Origin: Oscheius sp. JU75
Taxonomy: Eukaryota > Nematoda > Chromadorea > Rhabditida > Rhabditidae
Length of the DNA: 64,000 nt
Assembly (NCBI GenBank): GCA_037178855.1
Contig: JASJZC010000002.1
Coordinates: forward strand, 496,001-560,000
Reading direction: 5' to 3'
The notes under the pieces are model-generated. The model ran no database searches. It was given only the letters and a program-made list of their open reading frames with translations, and had not been told where the DNA came from. Shown in pieces: positions 42,722-54,705 of this stretch. Every line of letters starts with the position of its first letter. Position 1 is the first letter of the stretch. The position numbers and the translations under genes are program-made.

Positions 42722-45700
42722 ATGTCTCTCTGGAGGTCAGCGATAGGAGCCAAGGCTCCAGCACAGAAAGACGACGATGACTGGGACACTGATCCTGACT
42801 TTATTGTGAGTTTCCGCCCAATCTGTTTGTAGTTTCCGTTACAGAACGATGTAACAGAGAAGGACAGTCGCTGGGGTTCGAAGACGGTCGAGGGATCCGG
42901 TCATCAGGGCAGTTTCAGTCTTCAGGAGCTTAGAGATGAGGCCATCAAGTCTGATGCCACTATACTGCAGAAGAAGATGGACACGGCTCCCAAGGCCAGC
43001 GAGGGCTATGGAGGCAAGTTTGGTGTCCAGACAGACCGTCAGGACAAGTCAGCTGCCCGCTGGGAGGACAAGGATGAGCTGCATAAGCATGACAGCCAGA
43101 AAGGTAGGATTTAGACGATCGCACGTACCTATACACGGCTTCCAGACTACAAGCACGGCTTCGGAGGCCAATTCGGTGTTCAGACTGACAGAAAGGACAA
43201 GTCGGCTGCTGGATGGGACGAGAAGACGGAGCTGCAGAAGCACGAGAGTCAGAAAGATTACAAGCATGGATTTGGTGGACAGTTCGGAGTCCAGAAGGAT
43301 AGACAGGACAAAAGTGCAGCTGGATGGGATGATCGGAGCGACTTGGCAAAGCATGAGAGTCAGAGAGGTAGGAAAAACAGACAGAGATACAAAGAGATAG
43401 GGACAGAGTTAAGAAAGATAGAGAGGATAGATACTAGTAAAAAATAAAAATTTGAAATAAAAGCAAACCACAATCATTTTCAGCGCTCTCGAGAATCTAA
43501 GAGAAAAAATACTTTTTATTTGCGTGGATCGAGTTCAAATCTTCAGATTACTAGACGAGCGCGTTAACCACTCGGCTATGTAGCAGAACTCTTCCGAGCC
43601 AGTTTGGGGTGCGCCCTTTTCTTTCTTACGGCCTAATGGTTAGTATGCTTATCTGAAGTTCACATGTCGACGAGAATTCTTGGTTTAATTACCGTGGATA
43701 ACAAACTTTCTTATTTAGTGTTTTCCGGGGGTGGTGAACGCAATTCCATCATGCTTTTCATCATTGAGGACCCAGAAAACGGGGTTCTCGCTTAGAGACA
43801 GGGACAGAGAGACAGAATGATCATTTCCCTGACTAATCCCTTGAATGCCCTGTTTACAGACACTGCTGCCGGCTACGGAGGCAAGTTCGGTGTCCAGAAA
43901 GACCGTCAGGACAAGTCAGCCGTCGGTTGGGACGAAAAGTCGGAACTGCAGCAGCATGAGAGTCAGAAGGACTACAAGCATGGCTTCGGAGGACAGTTTG
44001 GTGTTCAGACTGACAGAAAGGACAAGTCGGCTGCCAGTTGGGAGGACAGGGACGAACTCCAGAAGCACGAGAGTCAGCAAGGTAGACTTAGACTGTCCTT
44101 TTGAAAATTCGGAACTTCAGACTACAAGAAGGGTTTCGGTGGTCAGTTCGGAGTCCAGAAGGACAGACAGGACAAGTCTGCTTCCGGATGGGATGAGAGG
44201 AGTGAGCTTCAGAAGCATGAGAGTCAGACTGGTAAGAGTAAAGTTATAGACTCTTGACTCACTCTTATTCCAGACTACAAGAAGGGCTTTGGAGGACAGT
44301 TTGGTGTTCAGACCGACCGTCAGGACAAGTCTGCTGTTGGCTTCGCCTACCATGAGAGCCTTTCGAAGCACGAGAGTCAACTGCATAACAAGGGTATGTC
44401 ACTGTTTCTCTATCTCTCTGCCTCTCAGTCTCTTAGTCTCTGTCTCTCTGTCTCTCTCTCTCCATCTCTTCGTCTATATGCCTCTACAGTGTCTTTCCAG
44501 GTGTCAACCCCCGCGAAAATCAAACGGTCGGAGCTGTTGAGGAGCCCAGAAGAGAAACAACCCCTGAAAAACCACCAGTCGCTGAGAAAGGACGAGCTTC
44601 GAACTTGAAGGCAAGGTTTGAGCAGCTAGCCATGGGAGGAGTGAGTTTTACTCTATTCTGTCACTTCTTCCTATTCCAGGGCGAAGACAAGGTAGCAGCT
44701 GAACGAGAACGAAGAAAGAGAGAAGACGAGGCCTTGAAGGAGAAACAAAGACAGGACGAGGCAGAGAGACAGAGGAAAATCGACGAGCAGTGGAAGAGAC
44801 AGGACGAGGCGGGACCAGTCAGTGAAGAAACACAGAGAGCCGATGAGGCCCGAGAACAGTCCTACAAGCAGCAGACCAAGAGGACTGGTCCGGCTGGAGC
44901 AGGAGCCGTGGCTATCATGCCCGGTGTCCAGAAAAGTCCTGAACCAGTACCCGAACCAGCGTATTATGCTCCTGAGCCCGAGGAGCCAGCTGCTCCACCC
45001 CCTGCTCCCGTTCCCGTCTTCCCAGGAGCTCCGAACCTTATGAAGAGCCCGGTCTTTAGAAGACAGCCGTCTAGTGACGACGAAGCTCCCAATAATGATG
45101 AAGACTGGGAGGCTGAGGAGAAACAGCACAAGACACAGGCTAAGATCTCTCCACCACAGTCTTTCATCAGCATTCCGGCAGCTCCGCCGACCATTCTCCC
45201 GCCTCAGGATCGGTATGATGTGGTGCCTGGGGAGGAACCACCAACCCCGCCTCCGTCAACCTTTGTCCCACAAGCTCCGTCGGTTATGCAGGACAGATAC
45301 GACTACGTTCCAGAAGAGGTTGGTCAAGGTCTAGAGATACAGAAACAGAGAGACGAAAGTTTCGGCATGTACTAACCAATGCATGAGCTCATATTGTTCA
45401 GTTGTCCTCGCCTGTTGAACCACCTGCATTCTTGGGAATCGGTAAGGGAGTCCAGCCGAGCATTGGACTCTACGACGTCGTGCCTTCTGAACAGACACCA
45501 CCTTCTCTTCCTGGACCGGAGGAGAACTTCTACGATGTTTGTGTTTTACTAACTCCGCACTCTTCAAATACTGCTGTGGTCCTCAGCAAAATTCGCACGC
45601 GCCTTTGCATCCTTGGTCTAGTGGATATCATGTTTGTCTGTCAATCTAATAGCCTTGGTTCGATGCACAGCATTTCGTTTTTACTATTGTAAAAGTTGGT

Positions 45701-45935
45701 ATTCATTCAGGAAATCAAGGTCCCAGTCCCGCCCGCTCCTCTCGCATCACCTGGAGGTGGTGGAATGACCGCTGTGGCTCTCTACGACTACCAGGCTGCC
45801 GATGATGATGAGCTCAGTTTCAATCCGGACGATGTCATCACCCACATTGAGCAAATCGACGCCGGTTGGTGGAGAGGCCGTTGCAATGGACAGACAGGTC
45901 TCTTCCCTGCTAACTACGTGGAACTACGTCCCTAA
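42722..45935 (+). CDS. cttn: Cortactin (F-actin and Arp2/3-binding, SH3 domain)
   Basis: Cortactin binds Arp2/3 and branched F-actin and links them to SH3 partners. The N-terminus has the acidic Arp2/3-binding motif [11 protein letters not shown]. Seven tandem repeats of about 37 residues follow, each with G[YF]GG[KQ]FGVQ, D[R]xDKSA and KHESQ. Repeats 1-3 are in exons at 42845-43366, repeats 4-5 at 43860-44081, then single-repeat exons at 44121-44230 and 44275-44394. A charged coiled-coil region ([20 protein letters not shown]) and a Pro-rich region contain three YD-x-VP motifs ([28 protein letters not shown]), good Src-kinase/SH2 sites. The last exon encodes a complete SH3 domain ([19 protein letters not shown] to [10 protein letters not shown]). 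Total length is near 715 residues, longer than the vertebrate protein (about 550). Introns hold tRNA-derived insertions. Confidence 0.93.
43478..43742. mobile_element. Double-tRNA TIR element, copy A (in cortactin intron)
   Basis: The left end TTTCAGCGCTCTCGAGAATC and the right end around TTTTCCGGGGGTGGTGAACG are diverged inverted repeats of the family termini. Inside, the minus strand has a tRNA-like module with TAGCCGAGTGGTTAACGCGC and TCTAGTAAT, and the plus strand has a second (CTAATGGTTAGTATGC). It sits between cortactin repeat exons 3 and 4. Confidence 0.65.
45603..45676 (+). other. tRNA-Asp-like pseudogene in cortactin intron
   Basis: TTGGTCTAGTGGATATCATG (A box), a CTGTCAA loop that would give anticodon GTC, and TTGGTTCGATGC (partial B box) are in tRNA order. 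The anticodon and T stems contain mismatches, so it is not a working tRNA. Confidence 0.4.
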
Positions 45936-46146
45936 TTCTATCATCTCAATGACATATTGAAGCGCCTTCTGTAGCCGGTTCACTTATTTATTCACTGTAC
46001 TTATGCCGTGTGTCCTCTTGTAAAGAATGTAATAAAATCAGACGCTTTTGAGTTGGAGCGAGAAACAGAGAGACGCAGAGACAGAGAGACAGGGAGACAG
46101 GGAAACACAGACATAGAGACGCAGTTTATTTGGCTTTCGATACTCC

Positions 46147-47088
46147 TTAGGTTGCTTTCAAGCGGAGGAGAACAGAACTGAAAGTCTTGATCCCAATGAC
46201 AATTTCCAGATCGTTCAAAAAATCGGCGAGTGTATGGAAAACATCTCTGGTAAAGACTCTCTAGAACTATTTGGTCAGAGAGTAGACGATACCAACTTAC
46301 AGATCCATAGTCTTCAAAATTAGTGATATTCTTCTCCAGAGATAGGATCAGATAGCTGAGGCAGGCAAGACAACTGTCTGAATGACACGGAGACCTGAAG
46401 AGGGACTTCTTGACACCTTCCTTGATGCGATCCAGACAGTCGTACTGGTCGCCAAAGAGGAAGAGACGCTCGGATCCGAGCCAGAAGTCGGTCAACCATT
46501 GTTTCATGTCCCTTTCACCAAAACACCAAGAGTAGTCGAAGGTATGACACTTGGCTTCAGCCAGGCAGTGTTCTTCGCAACTGTGAAGACACTGAAAATG
46601 TGGAACTCTGTCTTTACCTCTCTAACTCTCTGTCTCTCAGTCTCTCTGTTTCTCTGTCTCTCTCAACTCACCTTTGTAGGAATCAGCAGAAAGCCGTCAT
46701 CTTTGATTTGCCCCTCATAGAAGATCTCGAGACACTTCTTCAGATCCTCCGACCTCACATTCTTCAGCTCCACTCTCTTCAATATACTCTCTTCGAATTG
46801 GCCATAAAGCATGGTTTTGAAGACTGGGGAAGCGTGGGCCAGGATCATTTTATGGGCTTTGAACTCATCCTCTCCGACTACCAGGGTGAGATCAGAAATG
46901 TCGCCATGTCCGTAGCAGTATCGTCTTTTTTCGGGTACCAGATCCTCCGAAACAGATGGCTGGGTTTCAGAGTCTAGCGTATCTAGAGACTGCTCATCAG
47001 AAACATGCATGATCTGAATTCTGTCTGAATCAGAGAAACCATCGAAAAAATGAAAGAGATGAGGAAAGGCACCGGTCAGGAATGTCAT
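46147..47088 (-). CDS. BTB/POZ domain protein
   Basis: Exon 1 (about 46676-47088) contains a BTB fold: DISDLTLVVGEDEFKAHKMI, LAHASPVFKTMLYGQFEES, and a C-terminal helix pair (SEDLKKCLEIFYEGQI). Such proteins often act as Cul3 ubiquitin-ligase adaptors. A GTGAGT donor follows, and exon 2 (about 46395-46596) encodes a region with several cysteines (CLHSCEEHCLAEAKCHTFDY) ending KEGVKKSLFR. Downstream exons are less certain. One frame ends LRLKAT with stop at 46147-46149; another runs on to 46001. AATAAA-like sequence occurs near 46125. No MATH, Kelch or zinc-finger partner domain is visible. Confidence 0.65.
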
Positions 47089-47646
47089 TATTTGGCGGGA
47101 ACCACGAGAAACAATGATACCGGACAGGTGGTAACACCTCTAATGTTCAAGGTTACTTTGGATAGTTGGCCTCGTTTTGGTGGCACCTGGTATTGACGAA
47201 AGTGAGGCTGATAAGGTTAGTGAACTTTTTGTTCAGGAGGGAAAACTCAATTCTCTGGTTTCAATAACAGCTACTCTCAATTAGTTCGATGTTTTGTCCT
47301 CGAAACAAAAAAGCAATCCAGTAAATCAAAGAGTTCCTAACCAGATGGGTCTCGTCTTTTTCTACTTTTCCAAGGAGAAAAGTGGACAGTGCGATAAGAA
47401 GGAAATGTGGGTTCAGGATATGGGGACTCTTGAAATGAAGTGGTGAAAACTACATTCGTCTCTGTAACCATCTGTTTCTCTGTCCCTCTGTCTTTTTGTC
47501 TCTCTATTTTGCTGCCTCGCTGTCTCGCAGTCCAACAGTCAAGGAATGTTTATTCGAGTAAGTACATCGATGTGTATATTGAACCAGTCGTCCCACACAT
47601 ATACATATTTTCGGCAAGTATATTTCGTTCTGGATTCGCTCACCCC
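47089..47646. other. Gene-free stretch
   Basis: No supported exon. CTCTGTCTTTTTGTCTCTC-type sequence lies at 47475-47530. A minus-strand AATAAA (TTTATT at about 47547) probably belongs to the PDE6-delta transcript. Confidence 0.4.
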
Positions 47647-48620
<974 letters not shown>

Positions 48621-49264
48621 TCTGAAAGTAATGCGTTGGAAAAGAGAGACAGAGAGAGAGAGAGAGACAGAGACAAGTCATAGAGACAGCGACTACCGGC
48701 TACTCTCTGGATGGAAAGGATATTTATCTGTCTGACTCTTTGAACAGTGGAAATTTGAGTTCAATAAAGAGATGACCCAATGAGATTAAGCCGGAAGAAT
48801 GACCTGGATCTTCGGTCATCCGAAATTCCGATCCTTAATCGATCATAAGCAAAAAATGTCCAGATATGCCTCCCTGGATGATAAAGCGGTTAAAAGAGGA
48901 TCATCTATGACACAGGCAGCCTATTATGTAAGGAAAATTACTAGAACTTTGGGAATGAATATGCAGGGAGAGTCCAAAACAGAGATGGGGAAATGACGAG
49001 AGGGAGTCGGGTCACTCGAACCCCTTGTCGTATTCACTCCCCTTTTCCGCTTTGTTTGCAGACGGTTTGGGCCGGGAGGACGGTCAAAACATAGCCAGTT
49101 CCGGTATGAGAAAGAGAGAGAGTGACGCCATTATCCGGTCCTGTTTCGGGAAGGGAAATTGATGAAGATCTCTAAGGGAAGGGCAACGAGGACATAATAT
49201 GGGGGTGGGGCAGGGGAGCTCCTGGCTTCGCCATCCGACGGCGCTAATCAAAATCGAAGAGACG

Positions 49265-49299
<35 letters not shown>

Positions 49300-49685
49300 T
49301 AGATGAGGACGGCTGGGAGCCCCGTTGCTCTGGGCGACTATGGCAGAAAGACACGGTTAAGATATGAAGACACGCGAGATCGCGTTTTGATAGAGTAGGT
49401 GTGTGACACCTGTTGGTAAATTCTGGAACGCTGAAGTAATCAGAATCTGGGGAATGCTTTCAATAGGAGAGCAGGCACAGAGATAGGGAGACAGAGAAAC
49501 GGAGAAACAATAGCATTCTGCGAAAAAAAAATGTCAACTAACCATGATTATAACAGTCAAAATGGGAACAAGGTCCGATTCCATTGTGTTCATATGAATT
49601 CGACGGAGTGTCCTCTCTGAAACTTTGATTTGAGCCAATTTCCCGATTAGGAATGCTTCTTTGAAAAGAAATTAACAGCACCAGC
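48621..49685. other. Intergenic stretch
   Basis: No supported exon. AGAGACAGAGAGAGAGAG tracts lie at 48640-48670 and 49260-49300, and CAGAGAC-type sequence at 49475-49505. Confidence 0.35.
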
Positions 49686-49917
49686 GTGTTCAGCGACCTC
49701 GAAAACCCTAGAATTCATGGAAACGAAAAGTTTCGAAGGGCGGTGATCGAACACTGACCTCCAGATTACTAGACAAGCATGCTAACCACTCGGTCATTCG
49801 CAAGATTTTTGCGCCCATTACTGTTCAGACGTCGCCGAGGGTTGTTGGTTCGAATCCCGTCGGAAACAAAAATTTTTATTTTGGGTAGCCTAGTGGTTTC
49901 GAGGATCGCTGAACACA
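49686..49917. mobile_element. Double-tRNA TIR element, copy B
   Basis: Terminal inverted repeats GTGTTCAGCGACCTCGAAAA (49686 on) and CGAGGATCGCTGAACAC (to 49916) are well matched. The minus-strand module has TGACCGAGTGGTTAGCATGC, a TCTAGTAAT loop (anticodon AGT-like) and GTGTTCGATCAC. The plus-strand module keeps GTTGGTTCGAATCCCGTC. No protein is encoded. Confidence 0.8.
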
Positions 49918-50139
49918 ATGACAGAGAGACAGAGAGGCAAGAGACAAAGAGACAGTAAGGCAGAATCAGAACAAACAGAAGGAAAGACTTCATTAATAAC
50001 TGAGAAAATCCACGGGGCTAGTCGTTTTGTGATAGTTTGCAAGTATACAAGGGGTACATAATTGTGCGACCATCTTCGTGAAGAAGCTCTTTTTGAACTG
50101 TAAGTAGAACCGGCTAGAAGTACATACACCAGGGATGAA

Positions 50140-50857
50140 TCAGACGTCCGAGACGTTTTTCGACGAGCCAAGCAGGTCGCGAAGCTTCTTCCTCAAAGGC
50201 ACCTTCTCGTGCGACTCCGAAGACTGTTGTTCGTGGTTCGGATCCTCCTTTCGGGTGACTAGACGTTTGAGCCATTGAACATCAACTGCGAGAGTGTGAC
50301 GCATCGGACCACGGGGATGCTTCTTGGGTCGGGACTTTGGCTCGACTACCTGAAACGCTTCTGCATCTCTGTCTCTCTGACCTTCTGTCTCATAGTCTTC
50401 CTGTCTTTCTGTCTCTTTGTCTCTCTGTGTCTCCAAGCATTAGAGTCCAGCAGCCCTATCTCACTCCAAAGTTACTCAAACCCTAATTATTCCTTACCGG
50501 TAACTGTTCATAAGGTGACAGGGGACGAGGATCTGTTCCTCCATCAACAAGTGATCGCAAGGGTTGCTGGCTAGCTGGCAGCCTTTCCGGTCGATCAAAG
50601 AAGGAAGTGGTCAAGCTGGACGTTGACTTCTCCGGAGTCACGATGGTAGCACTACACTGAAACACGCAACACTGCATTCCCAGTTGTTAGGATCAAAGTG
50701 AAGAGATTCTAATGCTTACCGCTGCCTTGTCCTGACGGCTAAAATTGTCGAAGGCTAGAGTGACAGAGGCAGAGTCACAGAGAGAAGTGGTCGCCTCGAT
50801 TTCACATGTATCGTTGATGGGAGATTGGAGGCCTGAATGATTGGTTAGAGAATGGAT

Positions 50858-50894
<37 letters not shown>

Positions 50895-52720
50895 CATGAA
50901 GACAGAGAGACAGAAACTCACTCCTACTGTATCTCCTTCCAACCCTGTAGCAGACTACGCTGGCATGGTCCAACTTTCCCGGCATATCAGAGATTTTCTC
51001 TCTCACAGCCTTTCTTCTGGCTCTCTGCTCGCTCTTAGTCATTTTCTCCTTCTTGTACAGATCAGGATTCTCCAACGTTTTCCGTTTCGCTCTAAACTGA
51101 GATATAGAGAGAGAGACAGAAACAGAACTCACGTGCTCAACTGGGTGGCAAACTGGATGAGTCGAGAGCAGAGAGTCGAAGCAGCAACTTTGGAGAACAG
51201 GGGCTCGTGTCTCGGGCTTTTTGGTTCGGTCTGAGCGAATCCGTTGGCGATGATATCTCTCATCCGGATCAACATCAACTCGTGTCTTCTGGCAGCATCT
51301 ACACAGGGGAGAGAGGCAGCACAGGGTCGGTTTCTTGCGTACTCTTTGGACGGAGAGTCCTTGGTGGCTCTGAAAGAGTATGGGTAAGCGAGACAGAGAA
51401 AATCCATGGCGACCTCGAAAAACCTAGAAAATGTAAAAGAAATATTCGCCGTTAGAAATAAAAGATACTATTTTTGGTATACTAGGGGGTATCGAGGCCG
51501 CAGAACACGATCTTGGTGTCAGTTTTTCTTTTTCGAGAGAGGACTCACACTGAAAGTTTCTTAAACTCTCTCGGAGGCAGCTGGCTGTTCTCCTTGTTCT
51601 CCGAGTCGGTCTTCTTGATCACACAGAATTTTCCAACCACTGGGTCAAAGTTGTCACTGACACCGTCACTGGTGACGAAGACTTGGTCTCCCTCCTCGAC
51701 AAATGTCATGCTACAGGTCAGATTATGGAGCTGGGGATTCCGGCCATCCACAGGACCCAGGGCTCCTCCAGCATCACGCATATCTCTCATCTGGTCAATG
51801 TCGTGACTACCCAGAGTGACTTCTCGGACTCCGTAGTTGCGATTGTAGACGAAGCAGAGAGAGTCGCCGACGTTACAAACGCACAGGACCCAACTGCTTG
51901 CCTGTTTGGCTGGTACGACCACTGCTACACACAGTGTCGTCAACATCCCTCCTTCTTGAAGAATCAGGGAGTGTGCGGAGTGGAAGCTGGCCAAGAGTTC
52001 ATGAAAGACCTCGGCGGTGGTGGACATGTTTCCAAGGTTGATCTGCCGGTTCAGATGGTCGACTGATCCTCGGATGGCACATCGGGCTGCTAGACGGGCT
52101 CCGTCTCCCCAGTTCACGCCGTCGGCGAGGGCAAGGATCTGAAAGATTGTGGTTGGTCACTGGGTCTCTCTATTTCTCTATCCTTCTGTCTCTCTGTCTT
52201 TCTGTCTCTCCGTCAATCTGTCTCTCAAACAAAGATCCCCACGTGACTCTCTCCATGTCTCTCTCCCCAGAGTCAGTTGCGTAACGGAATGACGGATCAG
52301 GTCCGGTCTAATCCATTATAACGTTTTGAATTAAAACGCCCGACTGGACAGAAAACACGAAAGTCCGATCGCATTAAACAGAAAGCCCTGTCACTTACCC
52401 CATTGTTGTTTCTGGCAACAACCGCCCAGACATCGGCTATGGGTTCACCGGCATTGACACCGTTGATAGGGTTCTGTTCGTAAAGGGAGACTGAGACTCC
52501 GAAAGCTCTTCGGTCATCGTGACGGTTCCAGTCGAAGTGTTCTGAAAAATAGCGAATCTTTCACTGGTCCTGTTCCTCCGGCACAGAGTTCCCCTCTTTC
52601 CGGCCGAGTTGAAGTGTCCATTGTTCTCTTTTTCATATTCCCAGCTGGCGCCGCCGGTCACCGGCACTCTCTTTCGAACGCAATTTGTCCTTTTGAGGAA
52701 TGAGTTATGCTCATAGATCA
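50140..52720 (-). CDS. PP2C-like protein phosphatase domain protein (CG9801 type)
   Basis: Exons include EHFDWNRHDDRRAFGVSVSL (about 52400-52545), ILALADGVNWGDGARLAARC (from about 52139) and a long exon to 51545. The long exon has SWVLCVCNVGDSLCFVYNRN, GGALGPVDGRNPQLHNL and QVFVTSDGVSDNFDPVVG. These match PP2C motifs with ADG, GDS and SDG kept. Next comes FEVAMDFLCLAYPYSFRATK, PKSPRHEPLF, then PGKLDHASVVCYRVGRRYSR, and a basic tail ending LRKKLRDLLGSSKNVSDV (stop TGA 50140-50142). Metal-binding Asp residues are partly present, so activity is uncertain. The N-terminus is unclear: RTNCVRKRVPVTGGASWEYE near 52650 looks coding, and the gene may continue into 53043-54700. A TIR element forms most of the intron at about 51432-51545. 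Confidence 0.75.
51407..51510. mobile_element. Deleted copy E of the TIR element, spanning a PP2C exon/intron border
   Basis: GGCGACCTCGAAAAACCTAG (about 51412-51431) matches the left terminus of copies B and C. TATCGAGGCCGCAGAACACG (about 51490-51509) matches the right terminus, and the flank CTTGGTGTCAGTTTTTC also recurs after copy C. The tRNA modules are missing. The left terminus overlaps coding sequence and the 3' splice site of the minus-strand PP2C gene. Confidence 0.6.
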
Positions 52721-53042
52721 AAGGTTCCTTCGTTTAGTGACAGAGACAGACAGCGAGAAACAAGGAGACAGTAAACATTGAACATCAATGGACCTCTGTC
52801 TCTCTGTCTCTCTGCCTCTCTGGCTTTCTATCTCTTTAGTTCTCTGTCGCTCTATAACTCAGCCTCTCTGGCTCTCTGTCTCACTGTCTCTCTATCTCTC
52901 CGTCTTTCTGTCGCTCATCAGTCTCTCTGTCTCCCATCCCTTCCAAATCGACCCCGACTAGCTATTTATGCCGTTCCCGCATCCCCGATGATCGACTAAT
53001 GGACTCGTCTCCCCTGAAATTTGCATAGGATTATTAGCCCGA

Positions 53043-54705
53043 CTAACCCGCTGAACAGCCGGATGCCGCGTCCTCGAAATGCGCTTCGCCGTTCGGTCCG
53101 ATTAGTGAAGAACATGAGCCGAGAAGAAGTTCACTCCGATTTTTGCCTGTGCTTCTTCCAAGTGGCGCAGATATGGGCGCGTCAACGTCGTCATCCTCGT
53201 CACTGACTTCCTCGTCCGTAGTTCCATCCATACTGATGCTCATCTCATCGTCCAGGTTCGCCATTCGGACTAAGGGCTGTCTTCGAACTGCTCCGACCTG
53301 AATTGGTCATTCTACAACGAAAGAATGGTAATACTACCTGTGTAAGACCACCATCCGGACCGGTAAAGGTTGCGAAGACTTCGGGATCGAATTTCTCTAG
53401 CTGGATACAGGGGATGTCTAGACCCGTCTTGCCACAGTACACCTGCAAATGAGAGAGTCATAGGGTCCGGGATAGTGATTTGACTACTAAACATGGAGTC
53501 AGACAGATACCGTCTTCTGGTATTGTCTACTGAACGGTCAAAGCTCCGATACTATCAAGGAGTCAGCATGGTACTCTCTTCTGAACAAATCAGTGGTAGA
53601 CAAGCTCTGGTAGTAAGTGGACAGAATCCCTCTACTGTCTTTCGCCTTCTAGAAGTTTTAGAGTAGTCAAGAGATATGACTGGCACTGTACGTTCGAGCT
53701 TGACTACTTGACCACCGTTCCAGATTAATTCTATTCTGTTCCTGTCAAACCTTTACGTTGGAGTTCTTGGTTCCAAAACAAGGGTGAGAAATAAAAAAAG
53801 GTTTTCAAGAACTGGAGCCGAATCCGGGTCCTTGTGACGACAGTCCATTGCGTTAGTCATACGGGCTAAAGGGGCGTCAAAAATCTTGCAGAACATGAGT
53901 ATTCTACTAAATGCCTATTTAGTTTCTCCCTGACTTTCCGTACGATTTTACTCCCCTAAAATTCAACATTCTAGTGATACGATGTTCTGCAAAGTTGTGG
54001 TATTTTGCCCGGTTTACAACATTTCAAAGCATGGAAACTAGCAAAGATCAGTTCTTGACCCTGTTCTTACCTCCGGGAACTCGATCCTCTTTCCATCAAT
54101 TCCTGTCAGATAACACTGGGCCAAGAAGGATGGGGTCTCATTAGAGGGGGTTGTTGCCTCGTCCTGAACAATTTTTGTACTAAAAAACCACAAAAAAAAA
54201 CAAAAACCTCGGCCGAATTATCCTCCAAGCTGGCTGTTGGACTGAACTTTCCCCGCAGAAGGGTGCGCACATGGCGCCGGAGGAACGAGGATGGCATCCT
54301 TGGGGGAAAAACTTCCCAAAAGAGAGACGAGATGATACGGGCGCAGTTTTTCGGTCCCTCTGAAAAGAGTTCTAGCTGATAGAGAATGAAGAGAAGGAAC
54401 GGGAGAGACTGGCCAGGATCGATTAAAAACTTGAGGGAGGGTTGGTCGGGAAGTTGAACTTTTGAAATAGGGGGTGCTGTCATAGAGACGGGTGTCAAAA
54501 TAGCCGGGACTATAAGTATAGGCGCCAAAACGACACAGGGAAATAGAGAGAGGAAGATGGCCGGCAGGGCGTAAATCCGGCCGCAAAGGGGAAGGTCAGA
54601 GACCCCAAACACCTGGTCCAGCGCGGGAAGCAACACATTTATGTCAGCAGGACAGATGGTAACCTTTTTGAGACAGAGTGACAAAAAGACAAACAAAAAG
54701 AGAGA
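53043..54705 (-). CDS. Unrecognised acidic protein (3' exons), possibly 5' part of the PP2C gene
   Basis: Minus-strand exons read VTICPADINVLLPALDQ (about 54605-54660), DEATTPSNETPSFLAQCYLT GIDGKRIEFPE (about 54072-54165), VYCGKTGLDIPCIQLEKFDP ... GGLTQ (about 53338-53442) and VGAVRRQPLVRMANLDDEMS followed by an acidic run (EEVSDEDDDVDAP). The frame stops at 53043. Splice sites and phases agree. The start is not found. A weak donor in the last exon (GGAGTGAAC near 53128) could instead join this to the PP2C exons 400 bp downstream on the same strand. I recognise no domain. Confidence 0.45.
53805..54035. repeat. tRNA-like sequence and GTTGTAG palindrome in intron
   Basis: On the minus strand, TTTAGCCCGTATGACTAACG and CCCGGATTCGGCTCC (about 53810-53875) look like tRNA A and B boxes with weak stems. 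At 53983-54035 there is a GTTCTGCAAAGTTGTGGTA half with a poor partner (TTTACAACATTTCAAAGC), an eroded palindrome copy. Confidence 0.4.

Noticed and set aside
43681-43695. GGTTTAATTACC resembles the first half of the nematode SL1 spliced leader
   Set aside because: The following bases do not match SL1, no donor or Sm site follows, and it lies at the B-box position of double-tRNA element copy A.
54106-54696. 196-codon minus-strand open frame with hydrophobic stretches
   Set aside because: Most of it lies in an intron between two phase-consistent exons, and it starts inside a CTCTGT tract.
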